A stretch of 64,000 nt of DNA from CAYWKU01 sp964459325 (GTDB lineage: Bacteria > RBG-13-61-14 > CAYWKU01): the NCBI GenBank assembly GCA_964459325.1, contig CAYWKU010000012.1:1-64000 (forward strand). The letters are read 5' to 3'. Below the pieces are notes generated by a model that was not told the DNA's origin, searched no databases, and saw only the letters and a program-made list of their open reading frames with translations. Shown in pieces: positions 26,003-34,236 of the stretch. Numbering within the stretch: position 1 is the first letter of the stretch; each line of letters begins with the position of its first letter. Position numbers and translations under genes: made by a program.

Positions 26003-28186
26003 TCATTCCCGAAAGCCTTTCAATTCCACCCCCAGGGCCGATGCGGTGTGCCGGTCAAGCTCCTCCTGCAATCGCCCGGCTTCAGGCGGTTTGGCGTGAG
26101 CTTTGGCGCTCAATCCTGCTATTTTTTTGTGCAACGGGTTGGCCGGCTCGTAAGCGGGTACACGTATGTACCTCAGGATGTGGGGCGACGCGAATCCCTT
26201 GCCCCCGACCTGGGAATAAGCCCGGGCGGCGTAGTTGACCGGGGTGGAGTTGACCAGCCCGCAGATGTAATGGGCCTCATCGCGGGACGAGCAAGGAACG
26301 AAGGTTATGGTTTCCTGGGGGAGGAGGGGTTTTGAGTCATGAGCCTCCAACACTGCGGCCTTGAGGTCGGAAGCCATCCGGGGCCATGCCGCTTTGAATG
26401 GAGCGAAGGTGTAAGCGCCCGCGGCGAACATGGAATAAAAGGGCGCTTTTTCCACGATATGCCCGTCCCGTTTCGCAGTAAAGAACCGCTTCCACGCCGC
26501 CCGTCGGCGGAGCAACTCATCGAAACGTTTCAAATACTCGTATGTGCGCGGGTATTCGGATTGAAGGGTCGCCTCGTCAATCCCGCACCGCTTGGCCGGG
26601 TCCTGAACCGCCAGCACCGCCAGCTCCGATTCGGATTTCCACCGACCAATTTCTCCCGACCGAACCAGCGGGTAAAGCAGGGCAGCTTCCAGCCGGGTTG
26701 TTACGCGGTTTACCTCCGCCTTGCCCGCCTCCGGCACGTTTTCCACCTTCACCAGCCCGTCCGACTCTTCCTCCAGCACCTTCAGCCAGTAGACCCCGTT
26801 GGCGCCGCCGGAGTATATCCCGGCGTAGGCGGTGTAGTCCGAGGGACCGAAAATTTTGCGTAGCGAGCCGAGGGCCTTGCGGGGGGCGGTTATCCAGGCG
26901 GAGGTGGGGTCGAATGCATCCACCGGCTCGGCGGCCAATTTAAGCAGGGTCGGGGCTTTGGTGCGGGATTTCCGGCCCTTTCTTGCTCTCCATGCGCTGT
27001 AACTTACCGGATAGCGGGCCTTTTCTCCTTTTTTCAACGCCATTATAACCGCCGGGGCGCCGGAGGTTCCGAAGGGCTTGAGCTCGGTTACATCCTCCAC
27101 GCCGAGGGGTTTTACCGGCGTGCCGTCGCCGAGCGTAAATCGCCGGAAGCCCTGGCCGCTGCCGGTGCTTTTTACCACGGAACGGGTTATGACGAATGAT
27201 AACACTCCGCCGGGCTTCAGAAAATTCTCCGTTGCACAATAAGTCATCAGCATGCTCAGGTCCTTTTTGGAGTGACCGAGCACGGTATCGAGGCCGGAGT
27301 GAGGGAAAAGGCCGTGGTAATCCCACAAGGCTCTCGTTTTGAGGCGGTAACTTTCGTTTATGCTTTCCCAGTTAACCCACGGCGGATTCCCCGCCAAGTA
27401 GTCGAAAAATAAGTAAAAATCGTCGGGTATGGTTAAGGATTCGTCGGGAATGATGCTGTCGGCTTCGTGGAGGTTGAATTTCGGTATAGTCTTTTTCGCT
27501 TTTAACAGGTCGATGACGGCGAGTGTGAGGTTGGCGCGGGCCATTCTCGACGCTGAGCTGTAACTGTCTATTCCGGCGATGTTTTCGGCTATCTTCTCCA
27601 GCGTGTCGCTCGGACTCAACCCCGCCTCCTTGCATTTCATTTTCAAACGCCCCGCCGCCCTTATCAGAAAAGTCCCCGAGCCGCAGGCGGGGTCGAGCAG
27701 TTTCGCTTGCGGGTTCCCGTCGTAGCCCGCCATGTCCAGCGCCCGGTCGGCTACTTCGTCCGGCGTGTAATATTCGCCCTTTTCGTGCCTGAGCCGTGCC
27801 GGCGCCAGGTCGAGGTAAAGCGGTTTGAAAATGTCCGCCTCGACGGGTTCCGGCGAGGATATTTCTTCCAACGGTTCGAGCATGATTTCGATGTGCGGGT
27901 CATTTCTGTGCTCTTTTCCGGTAGACGGCTTTTTGCCGAGCGCCCAGTCGGTTACAAGCTCGGCAAGGTCTTTCATATATGCGTCAACCGCCGCGCGGTA
28001 AGCTTCCGCACACGGGGCATAGCCTTCTCGGGCCAGTTTTTCGAGGAGAGGGTGTTTTTTGAGTCGGCGCGTTTTGAATATGTCTTCCGAAACGGCGGGG
28101 CGTTCATCGAGAAAGCTTTTTACAAAAAGCAGGGCCGCCCGGCTGCGGGAGCCGTACTTTTCGACCATGTAATCGCCAGATAACAT
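26003..28186 (-). CDS. solitary N6-adenine DNA methyltransferase (Eco57I/TaqI-like)
   Basis: A 727-residue class I SAM methyltransferase acting on DNA adenine. It has an N-terminal helical region, the GEYYTP entry motif (137-142), motif I DPACGSGTF (165-173), motif IV NPPW (267-270) and a long C-terminal region that should hold the target-recognition domain (ending HILRYIRVPAY, as in type IIG/TaqI-like enzymes). I see no endonuclease motif in the N-terminal part and no separate nuclease or BREX/DISARM genes around it. The ATG directly follows the stop of the transglutaminase gene, so the two are co-transcribed. It may be an orphan epigenetic methyltransferase or the remnant of a restriction-modification system. 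Confidence 0.85.
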   Translation of the reverse strand: MLSGDYMVEKYGSRSRAALLFVKSFLDERPAVSEDIFKTRRLKKHPLLEKLAREGYAPCAEAYRAAVDAYMKDLAELVTDWALGKKPSTGKEHRNDPHIEIMLEPLEEISSPEPVEADIFKPLYLDLAPARLRHEKGEYYTPDEVADRALDMAGYDGNPQAKLLDPACGSGTFLIRAAGRLKMKCKEAGLSPSDTLEKIAENIAGIDSYSSASRMARANLTLAVIDLLKAKKTIPKFNLHEADSIIPDESLTIPDDFYLFFDYLAGNPPWVNWESINESYRLKTRALWDYHGLFPHSGLDTVLGHSKKDLSMLMTYCATENFLKPGGVLSFVITRSVVKSTGSGQGFRRFTLGDGTPVKPLGVEDVTELKPFGTSGAPAVIMALKKGEKARYPVSYSAWRARKGRKSRTKAPTLLKLAAEPVDAFDPTSAWITAPRKALGSLRKIFGPSDYTAYAGIYSGGANGVYWLKVLEEESDGLVKVENVPEAGKAEVNRVTTRLEAALLYPLVRSGEIGRWKSESELAVLAVQDPAKRCGIDEATLQSEYPRTYEYLKRFDELLRRRAAWKRFFTAKRDGHIVEKAPFYSMFAAGAYTFAPFKAAWPRMASDLKAAVLEAHDSKPLLPQETITFVPCSSRDEAHYICGLVNSTPVNYAARAYSQVGGKGFASPHILRYIRVPAYEPANPLHKKIAGLSAKAHAKPPEAGRLQEELDRHTASALGVELKGFRE

Positions 28187-30361
28187 TCAGGAAGCCTTCT
28201 TTTTAAGCGCCGAATTCAGCCGCCTGTAACTTTCTTTCGCGTGCCGGATTTCTTCCGCCGTGGGCGGCTCTTCGCCGTAGCGGCATTTGGAGAATGTTTC
28301 GGCGATTTGTTCTATGTCCCGCAGGCGTTCGTCTGCGTTTTCGACCACCCAGCGGGCGTGTTCGGCCGGTGTCTGGGAAGGTTCCCTGCCCAGGCCGCGC
28401 CTGTGCATGCGCTTTAAGGTTTTCAGGTAGATTTTTCTCATTTCATTGCCCGATTTCGAGGGCCGGGCCGGTTTTTTCCTGCCGGGTATGCGCACCCTGC
28501 TCTTCAACCACCAAACCCCGAAAACTACTGCCGCAAGCAATATAACGGTCACCACCGTGCTGAGGGGGATGTTCCGGGTGACGGTCCGGGCAAGCTTCTT
28601 TACCTCGCTATAAAACGCCCCGCCTATCTCCTTTCCACGGCTCCCGGCATTCAACGTAAGCCGGGCCTGGTCGGAGAAGCTGTAATCCACGAAGTACCGG
28701 TTCCAACGGTATCGCAGCGCGTCCACGAGCTGCCCGAGCGTGCCGAAAACGCCCTCGGACTCCCGGTAAGTAATGCTGACGACGGGGGTGGGGTCGAAAC
28801 GCACCCACCCGTATTGCGGGAAGTACACCTCGACCCACGAATGAGCGTCGCTTTGCCGCACGCGGTAGAAATTGTCCACCTCGTTCCACTCGCCCCGCTG
28901 ATAACCGGTTACCATCCGGGTGGGCACGTCCACGGCTCTCAAGAGAACGGCCATGGCGGTGGCGAAATGCTCGCACCAGCCCTTCTTTCGCTCGAACAGG
29001 AACTCGCTGACCGGATTCTCGGGCTTGGCTGAAGGCGGCACGAGGCTGTAGGAGAAATTATCGGGATTTATCAGGTAGTTACCAACCGCGTGGGCTTTTT
29101 CATATGTGTTATCCGCCCCCGAGGTTATGTCTTCGGCCAACTCGCGCACTTCGCCGGGCAGCGGCGGAAGCTGCAGGTAGTATTCGCGGACGGCGTAGGG
29201 CGCCTGCCCCCCGGCCTCCTCCAGGGCCTGCGGGTCGGGTCTCGAAAGACGGCTCCACGCCACATAAGTAAACCTTTCGTTTATATAATTCAGCAGCGGC
29301 ATTGTCCAATAGCCGGTGTCGTGATATTTCAAGGCTCCCAAAAACCGCCGCCTGAAGTCTTCCGTGCCTTCGTCCGAAGCTCTGAAAGAAAACGCAACCG
29401 GCCGGTCGGCGGCAAGCAACACGTCGCTGTCGGTTGGCTCCAGGTATATCCGCTGTTCCACTCCCCCCAATCGGGACCTGTCGGAGAGGCTGTAAACCCC
29501 TTCCGGGTTCGAGTATATCCGGGCGCTATAACCGGGTCGGGCCGTCCATCTTTTGCCGTCGAAATGGTTAAGCGCTCTCCCGCGCCAGTAAACGGACTCC
29601 CGGGGTTGCTCTTCGCCCGCGATTTTTACTCTCATGACCGTGGAGTTGTCCATTTTGATGCGCCCCACGTCGCCCATGTTTACGTCTTCACCCAGGCCGG
29701 TCACTTTCTCGGTTCTCAAACCTTGCAGGCCGAAGAAACCGCTACCCAGCCGTGGAATGGCGAAAAAGATTACTATGCCACAAGAGAATGCGAACAACCC
29801 CACCGCGGTCGAGGTTCCCAGGAAGGAGGGGGTAAGTATCTTCCTTTTCTCGCGAAACGAGGCGGATGCCGATTCGCGTTTCAGGGTAAACACCATCAGG
29901 GCCGACGTGGCGGTGAGTGTGTATGCCAGCAGGAACACGAAAAAGCTCATGGATATGGTCAAGATGGCGCTGGCGGCCATTTGCAGAAAGCTCAGCACGA
30001 ACACCCAGAAGGTGTCACGGTTGGTGCGACGACTGAGCAGGCGGATTATCTGCACGTAAGCCAGAAAATGCACCACCGCTTTTACGAATCCGCCTTCGGT
30101 GTAAAACCACTCGAAAAATCCCCACGCGAGCGCGGCCACCACCAGCGCGTTCCACAACCGGGAGCCGGCGAGTTTTCCTCCGGGCAAAAGAAAAAGGCTG
30201 ACAATCAACCCCATTGTGGAAATGACCGCGGGGACGAGGCCCATTTCCCCCGTGGCGAAAAGGGCGCCGTAGCCGCAGGCCACCATGAGGTAAGTGGTCA
30301 GCTCGTGGTAGAAGTCAAGGCTTCCGCCGGCCGCGGCGCGGGAAAACCGGTTGTCTTTCAT
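28187..30361 (-). CDS. TgpA-type membrane transglutaminase-like protein (DUF3488)
   Basis: A 724-residue membrane protein: about six N-terminal transmembrane helices (residues 15-205), a periplasmic region, a transglutaminase-core domain (about 395-540) with Cys in KGWCEHF, His in SDAHSWVEVYF and Asp in VRFDPTP, one further transmembrane helix near 610 and a cytoplasmic C-terminal DUF4129-like tail. TgpA of Pseudomonas is essential and acts in the periplasm on an unknown substrate. The usual MoxR/DUF58 partners are not adjacent here; instead an adenine methyltransferase follows without a gap. Its start borders the AT-rich island. Confidence 0.92.
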   Translation of the reverse strand: MKDNRFSRAAAGGSLDFYHELTTYLMVACGYGALFATGEMGLVPAVISTMGLIVSLFLLPGGKLAGSRLWNALVVAALAWGFFEWFYTEGGFVKAVVHFLAYVQIIRLLSRRTNRDTFWVFVLSFLQMAASAILTISMSFFVFLLAYTLTATSALMVFTLKRESASASFREKRKILTPSFLGTSTAVGLFAFSCGIVIFFAIPRLGSGFFGLQGLRTEKVTGLGEDVNMGDVGRIKMDNSTVMRVKIAGEEQPRESVYWRGRALNHFDGKRWTARPGYSARIYSNPEGVYSLSDRSRLGGVEQRIYLEPTDSDVLLAADRPVAFSFRASDEGTEDFRRRFLGALKYHDTGYWTMPLLNYINERFTYVAWSRLSRPDPQALEEAGGQAPYAVREYYLQLPPLPGEVRELAEDITSGADNTYEKAHAVGNYLINPDNFSYSLVPPSAKPENPVSEFLFERKKGWCEHFATAMAVLLRAVDVPTRMVTGYQRGEWNEVDNFYRVRQSDAHSWVEVYFPQYGWVRFDPTPVVSITYRESEGVFGTLGQLVDALRYRWNRYFVDYSFSDQARLTLNAGSRGKEIGGAFYSEVKKLARTVTRNIPLSTVVTVILLAAVVFGVWWLKSRVRIPGRKKPARPSKSGNEMRKIYLKTLKRMHRRGLGREPSQTPAEHARWVVENADERLRDIEQIAETFSKCRYGEEPPTAEEIRHAKESYRRLNSALKKKAS

Positions 30362-30530
30362 TCCAGAGAGGATTGTATCGACTCCTATCCAGCTTACGTT
30401 ATCAAAAAAGACGACAAAAGCAAATATCTATTCAGGATTTTATTTTTATTCAATTTCTTTGTGGCAAATTGCAAACAATATGTTGTATCATAAGTCAACA
30501 AATAACGGTGCTTACAAGAGAGGGAAAATA

Positions 30531-31346
30531 ATGGATGAAGTTGGAAAATGGACTGAGGATAAGCTAAATATACTCGAAAAGTATCTGAATGCCTATACAA
30601 AAATATTTAAAAATCAGAACTTTAAAGGATATCACTATATAGACGCTTTTGCAGCCACTGGACGACACATCTCCAAAGAAGATCAACGGCTTATCAAAGG
30701 CTCGCCTCGCATAGCATTAAGCCTCAAATATCCATTTACATCATACACCTTTATTGAAAAAGACTCAAAGAGAGTTGAAAAATTAAAAAAGCTAAGAGAG
30801 GAGTATTCCGACCGTGATATCGAAATCATCCAAGATGATTGTAACAACGCTTTGATAAAATTTATTGTTCCTAGAATAAGATATGAATATTATGAACGTG
30901 GTTTTGTATTCCTGGATCCTTATGGACTACACGTAAAAATGGAAACAATTAAAAATATATCGGAAACGGGGGCTCTTGAGGTATTCGTCAATTTTTCAAT
31001 AATGGCTTATAATCGAACTATGGGAGTATCTAATCCGCAAGAAGATAACATAAACCGAATGCATGACATCATGGGTGATAGTGAATGGAGGAACGAAATA
31101 ACTTCAGTACAGTATACACTCAATTTGACTGAAGAGGCGGACTTAACCTATTTAAACAAGCATTGGAAAAACTTGGTGACAGCATATAAAAAACGTTTGC
31201 AAAAAATTTTCAAATTTGTAAGCACACCTTTATACATGACCAATACTAAAAATGCTCCATTATACGCCCTTATTTTTGCCGGTCATAATGAAACAGGCAA
31301 GGAAATAATGGAAAACATTATAAACAAGCACACAAGAGGCAAATAG
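30531..31346 (+). CDS. tcmP: three-Cys-motif partner protein TcmP (methyltransferase-like)
   Basis: A 271-residue protein of the TcmP family, named for its regular pairing with a three-cysteine partner. Motifs resemble a class I SAM methyltransferase: YIDAFAATG (about 36-44) as motif I, GSPR (57-60), FIEKD (74-78) as motif II, QDDCN (101-105) and FLDPYG (127-132) as a motif-IV-like block. Start ATG 30531 is chosen because GAGAGGG precedes it; an upstream in-frame start adds 60 residues of non-family sequence. The function of the family is not established; mobile distribution suggests nucleic-acid modification or defence. The radical SAM gene follows 21 bases downstream. Confidence 0.88.
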   Translation: MDEVGKWTEDKLNILEKYLNAYTKIFKNQNFKGYHYIDAFAATGRHISKEDQRLIKGSPRIALSLKYPFTSYTFIEKDSKRVEKLKKLREEYSDRDIEIIQDDCNNALIKFIVPRIRYEYYERGFVFLDPYGLHVKMETIKNISETGALEVFVNFSIMAYNRTMGVSNPQEDNINRMHDIMGDSEWRNEITSVQYTLNLTEEADLTYLNKHWKNLVTAYKKRLQKIFKFVSTPLYMTNTKNAPLYALIFAGHNETGKEIMENIINKHTRGK

Positions 31347-31367
31347 TAAACACAAGGAAGAGAAACT

Positions 31368-32096
31368 ATGGCTGTCATCTATGAACCTAGAGGGCGTGCA
31401 CGCGAATATGCACCATTGGCTGCAAACCTTTACAGTGGGTGTGAACATGGGTGTTTATACTGTTATGTGCCTTTGGTTCTCAAGAGACACAGAGATGAAT
31501 TTCATTCCAAAGCAAAGCCGAGATACGAAATACTTAATCAATTAGAAAAGGACTGCCGGAAACAGGAAGAAAATCAAGGAAATGGGTGCCATGTTTTGCT
31601 TTCCTTTACCAGTGATCCGTATCAGCCTATTGAAGAAACCTGCAAGTTGACACGTAAGGCAATTAAAATACTTCACGAATGCAACTACGGGGTTCAAATT
31701 TTAACAAAGGGTGGGATGCGTGCCGCCAGGGATTTTGAACTTTTATCCTCTAAAGATGCTTTTGCTACAACTATGACCTTTTTAACAGAAAATCTTTCCC
31801 GGGCATGGGAACCTAAAGCTGCCTTCCCTGATGACCGAATCAAGGCCATCAAAAAAGCGAAAAAGTTTGGAATTCCCACATGGGTCAGCTTGGAACCGGT
31901 GATTAACCCGGACGAAGCCATGAAAATTATCAAGAAAACTCATGAATTTGTTGACCTGTTTAAAATTGGCCCGCTTAACTATCGGCAGGAAGCTAAGAAA
32001 ATAGATTGGCGAAAGTTTGGTCATGAAGTTATAGAGTATTTGGAGAAACTGGGCAAGGCCTACTACATAAAAGATGACCTAAAAAAACATCTTTAG
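31368..32096 (+). CDS. three-Cys-motif radical SAM protein (SPL/COG1533-like), TcmP partner
   Basis: A 242-residue radical SAM enzyme with CxxxCxxC at Cys25, Cys29 and Cys32 (SGCEHGCLYCY), which should bind the SAM-cleaving 4Fe-4S cluster. The start resembles spore-photoproduct-lyase-like COG1533 proteins (IYEPRGRAREYAPLAANLYSGC). Further barrel motifs are SFTSDPYQPIEE, LTKGG and WVSLEPVINP. There is a ribosome-binding AAGGAAGAGA before the ATG. It is shorter than DNA-repairing SPL and lacks its C-terminal substrate cysteine, so the substrate is unknown. Together with TcmP it forms the only content of the AT-rich island. Confidence 0.88.
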   Translation: MAVIYEPRGRAREYAPLAANLYSGCEHGCLYCYVPLVLKRHRDEFHSKAKPRYEILNQLEKDCRKQEENQGNGCHVLLSFTSDPYQPIEETCKLTRKAIKILHECNYGVQILTKGGMRAARDFELLSSKDAFATTMTFLTENLSRAWEPKAAFPDDRIKAIKKAKKFGIPTWVSLEPVINPDEAMKIIKKTHEFVDLFKIGPLNYRQEAKKIDWRKFGHEVIEYLEKLGKAYYIKDDLKKHL

Positions 32097-32107
32097 CCGG
32101 TAAAAAA

Positions 32108-33526
32108 TTACAATTCCCGCAGTTCCTGGAGGAATTCTTCCTTGGACAGCTTGCCTTCCCGGTGGAGGATGAACAGGCTTACCAGTCCCACCATTTTGCC
32201 GGAGAGGCGCCTTATTTCGCCGCGCAGCTCTTCCAGTTGTTGCTCGCAGCTTTCCAGCTTACGATACAAATCTTCTTCCTCCCGGTCTGTGAGAGCGGTT
32301 TCTTCGGGCGGAGCTTCGGGCGCGATTGCCGCTTCCCCGGGGATTTCATCAACCTCGGACACCTCCTCGGCTTCTCCAACCATAGCCTCCTGCGCTTCCA
32401 CCACCTCCCAGGGAGCCTGGTCTTCCTGTCCGGCATGGTCCTCGGCTACTTCGGCCTCCTCCGGTTCCGGCTCTTCTACAGATTCGGCTTCGGTCACTTC
32501 TTCACTGTCCGGGGCTTCCGGCGTATCGGGAACCGGCACGGCATCCGCTTCCTCCGCCGTTTCCGCTTCGTCGGCCACCTCCTCTGCCTCCTCGACCGAC
32601 TCGGCGGCTTCCGGCTCCTCTTCCCCGGGCTGTTCCACGGTGGGGTCGAACTGATACGGGTCACCGGCGGCTTCGGGCTTTTGAGCCGACTTCGGTTCCT
32701 CGACGGGCTCGAGGTCTTCCACCACGTCCGCCTCCTCCACTTCTTCCGCATCCCCGACGCTGTCATCCGAAATCATTTCGAGGGGGGAATCATCTTCCTC
32801 CGGCTCGGAGATGTACTCCTCATCCCCCTCGACGGGCTGGTCAAAATTAACGTCCGGTGGCTCACTGTCCGCGGTAAAGGCCGGTCCCAGGTCTACGCTC
32901 GACCTTTCCCGGGCGCTTCCGGACGGAATTTCAACGGCCTCCGGCGCGTTTTCAGCGGAACTGTGGCTCGCCTCGTATGCCTTGCGCACCTCGTCCACCA
33001 TGTCCATGTCGCCCTGCACAAACTCCGCCGGGCCGGAGGCACTCTCGTCCAGCACCACGGCGGCGTCCTCCTGCGGTGTCTTTTCAACCTGGCCGTAGTT
33101 ACCCAGGACTTTCCGTATGGAGGACTCCAGGGCCACGTACGGCTCCAGCTTGTAATTGGTGACGAACTCTATCTCGTCCAGCGCTGTCAGGTCGGTGGGG
33201 TCGGCCATTGCAAGGGCGAGCGTTTTCTTGCCGGGCGTTTCCTTTATGAGAATGGGTACGGCCATGTATTTTTCGGCAACCCGTTTCGGCAGCGCTTCGA
33301 AAGCCGTTTCCGATATTTTGGAGCGGGAAAGGTCTATAGCGGGATACTTCAAGCGCTCGCTCAAAAACTTGATAAGCGTGGCTTCGTCTACAAAGCCGAG
33401 GTCCAACAGGGCTTTCCCCAGTCTGCCGCCCCATTGCTTCTGCTGCCCCAGAGCGCTCTGGAGCTGCATTTCATCTATGTATCCCGCCTCAATTAAGGCC
33501 TCTCCCAGTCTGAGTTTCTGCGTCAT
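32108..33526 (-). CDS. MshEN (GspE N-terminal) domain protein with acidic linker, no ATPase
   Basis: A 472-residue protein beginning with the MshEN / T2SSE-N domain (residues 5-145). Its two tandem motifs RLGEALIEAGYID...ALGQQ and RLGKALLDLGFVD...FLSER match the pattern that binds cyclic di-GMP in MshE-type proteins. Residues 150-410 are an extremely Glu/Asp/Pro/Ala-rich, probably disordered region, and residues 415-472 form a predicted coiled coil (LESCEQQLEELRGEI). The GspE ATPase domain is absent. It overlaps the Slp lipoprotein gene by ATGA. It may be a c-di-GMP-responsive adaptor (inference). Confidence 0.85.
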   Translation of the reverse strand: MTQKLRLGEALIEAGYIDEMQLQSALGQQKQWGGRLGKALLDLGFVDEATLIKFLSERLKYPAIDLSRSKISETAFEALPKRVAEKYMAVPILIKETPGKKTLALAMADPTDLTALDEIEFVTNYKLEPYVALESSIRKVLGNYGQVEKTPQEDAAVVLDESASGPAEFVQGDMDMVDEVRKAYEASHSSAENAPEAVEIPSGSARERSSVDLGPAFTADSEPPDVNFDQPVEGDEEYISEPEEDDSPLEMISDDSVGDAEEVEEADVVEDLEPVEEPKSAQKPEAAGDPYQFDPTVEQPGEEEPEAAESVEEAEEVADEAETAEEADAVPVPDTPEAPDSEEVTEAESVEEPEPEEAEVAEDHAGQEDQAPWEVVEAQEAMVGEAEEVSEVDEIPGEAAIAPEAPPEETALTDREEEDLYRKLESCEQQLEELRGEIRRLSGKMVGLVSLFILHREGKLSKEEFLQELREL

Positions 33527-34110
33527 TGCAAACAGGCGCTCCTTGAATAAGTATCACCCGGCCGGTAGTACCAGGGCGGATAAAGAGGCCTTGGGTAAAA
33601 GGGGTCCCGGAAGGGGTCGTAATAGCGCCGGTAGTAATAATCTCCCGGAACGGGTTTCCAAAGCATCCAATCAAGGGCCTTCAAAACCGGATAATTGTAC
33701 CGCCGCTCGCCTATTTTACCTTCCCGGGAACCCGTGATTCCGGCAATGAACGTAACCTCGCGGCCCTGCTTCCATACGGCCGGGTCCAAAAATTCATTTA
33801 TTACCACGATATACCTTCCATCCGACCCCTCATCTTTGGGTCTCCAAGTGAAATCCATGGGCCTGTGGAGGATTTCCACCTCGGTGCGGTCTTTCAGCGG
33901 CCTGGTGGTTATAACTTCGCCCACCACTACCACGGTTTTTCCTTTGTATGATTCCGGGTTGTCCCTGTAAGCGGAAAACCTCAACTTGCGGTCCGCTTTT
34001 TCCCTTACATCCTTCGGAAACGGCGCCATGCAGCCGATGACGATAAGAATAACAACTGGCCCAGCCAGGAAATTACCTCGAGTCAATAATTGCCTCAGAG
34101 ACCTCTTCAT
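33523..34110 (-). CDS. Slp-family outer-membrane lipoprotein
   Basis: A 195-residue lipoprotein with lipobox VIGC at Cys27, followed by the Slp-type APFPKDVREKA and an OB-like beta domain (YKGKTVVVVGEVITTR, TEVEILHRPMD, GREVTFIAGITG). The C-terminus is rich in Tyr, Arg and Pro (residues 155-185). Slp proteins are starvation-induced outer-membrane lipoproteins of unknown mechanism. It is translationally coupled to the MshEN protein. The gap to the next gene (34111-34236) holds no feature I can identify. Confidence 0.82.
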   Translation of the reverse strand: MKRSLRQLLTRGNFLAGPVVILIVIGCMAPFPKDVREKADRKLRFSAYRDNPESYKGKTVVVVGEVITTRPLKDRTEVEILHRPMDFTWRPKDEGSDGRYIVVINEFLDPAVWKQGREVTFIAGITGSREGKIGERRYNYPVLKALDWMLWKPVPGDYYYRRYYDPFRDPFYPRPLYPPWYYRPGDTYSRSACLQ

Positions 34111-34236
34111 CGCCTCCTATCTTAACTATTTTACTCCTTTAGCGCTTGAAAGTCAACGGAATTGTTATGTTTTGGATTGCAATCGTTTAATTTTTGACCA
34201 GTTGGACAACCGGCGCTGCGGGATTGTTGCTCGCCT

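Larger units (their letters stand above)
30362..32104. mobile_element. AT-rich inserted island carrying tcmP and a radical SAM gene
   Basis: Base composition falls sharply from about position 30365, just after the transglutaminase start, and returns at about 32100, just before the stop of the MshEN gene. The flanking genes are both on the minus strand, while the two island genes are on the plus strand. Codons in the island are AT-rich (many AAA, ATA, TTA) unlike all other genes in the window. No transposase, integrase, tRNA or flanking repeat was seen, so acquisition by transfer is inferred from composition and orientation only. Confidence 0.6.

Noticed and set aside
26003..28186. BREX PglX or full type IIG restriction enzyme
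   Set aside because: The protein is much shorter than PglX, no other BREX genes are present, and no nuclease motif is visible in the N-terminal region.
30459..30491. Promoter for the tcmP cassette (TTGTGG/TTGCAA with TATCAT)
   Set aside because: Spacings are 21 or 11 nt, outside the usual range, in DNA so AT-rich that chance matches are expected.
30351..30530. 60-residue N-terminal extension of TcmP
   Set aside because: It overlaps the start of the transglutaminase gene and has no family similarity; a good ribosome-binding site precedes ATG 30531.
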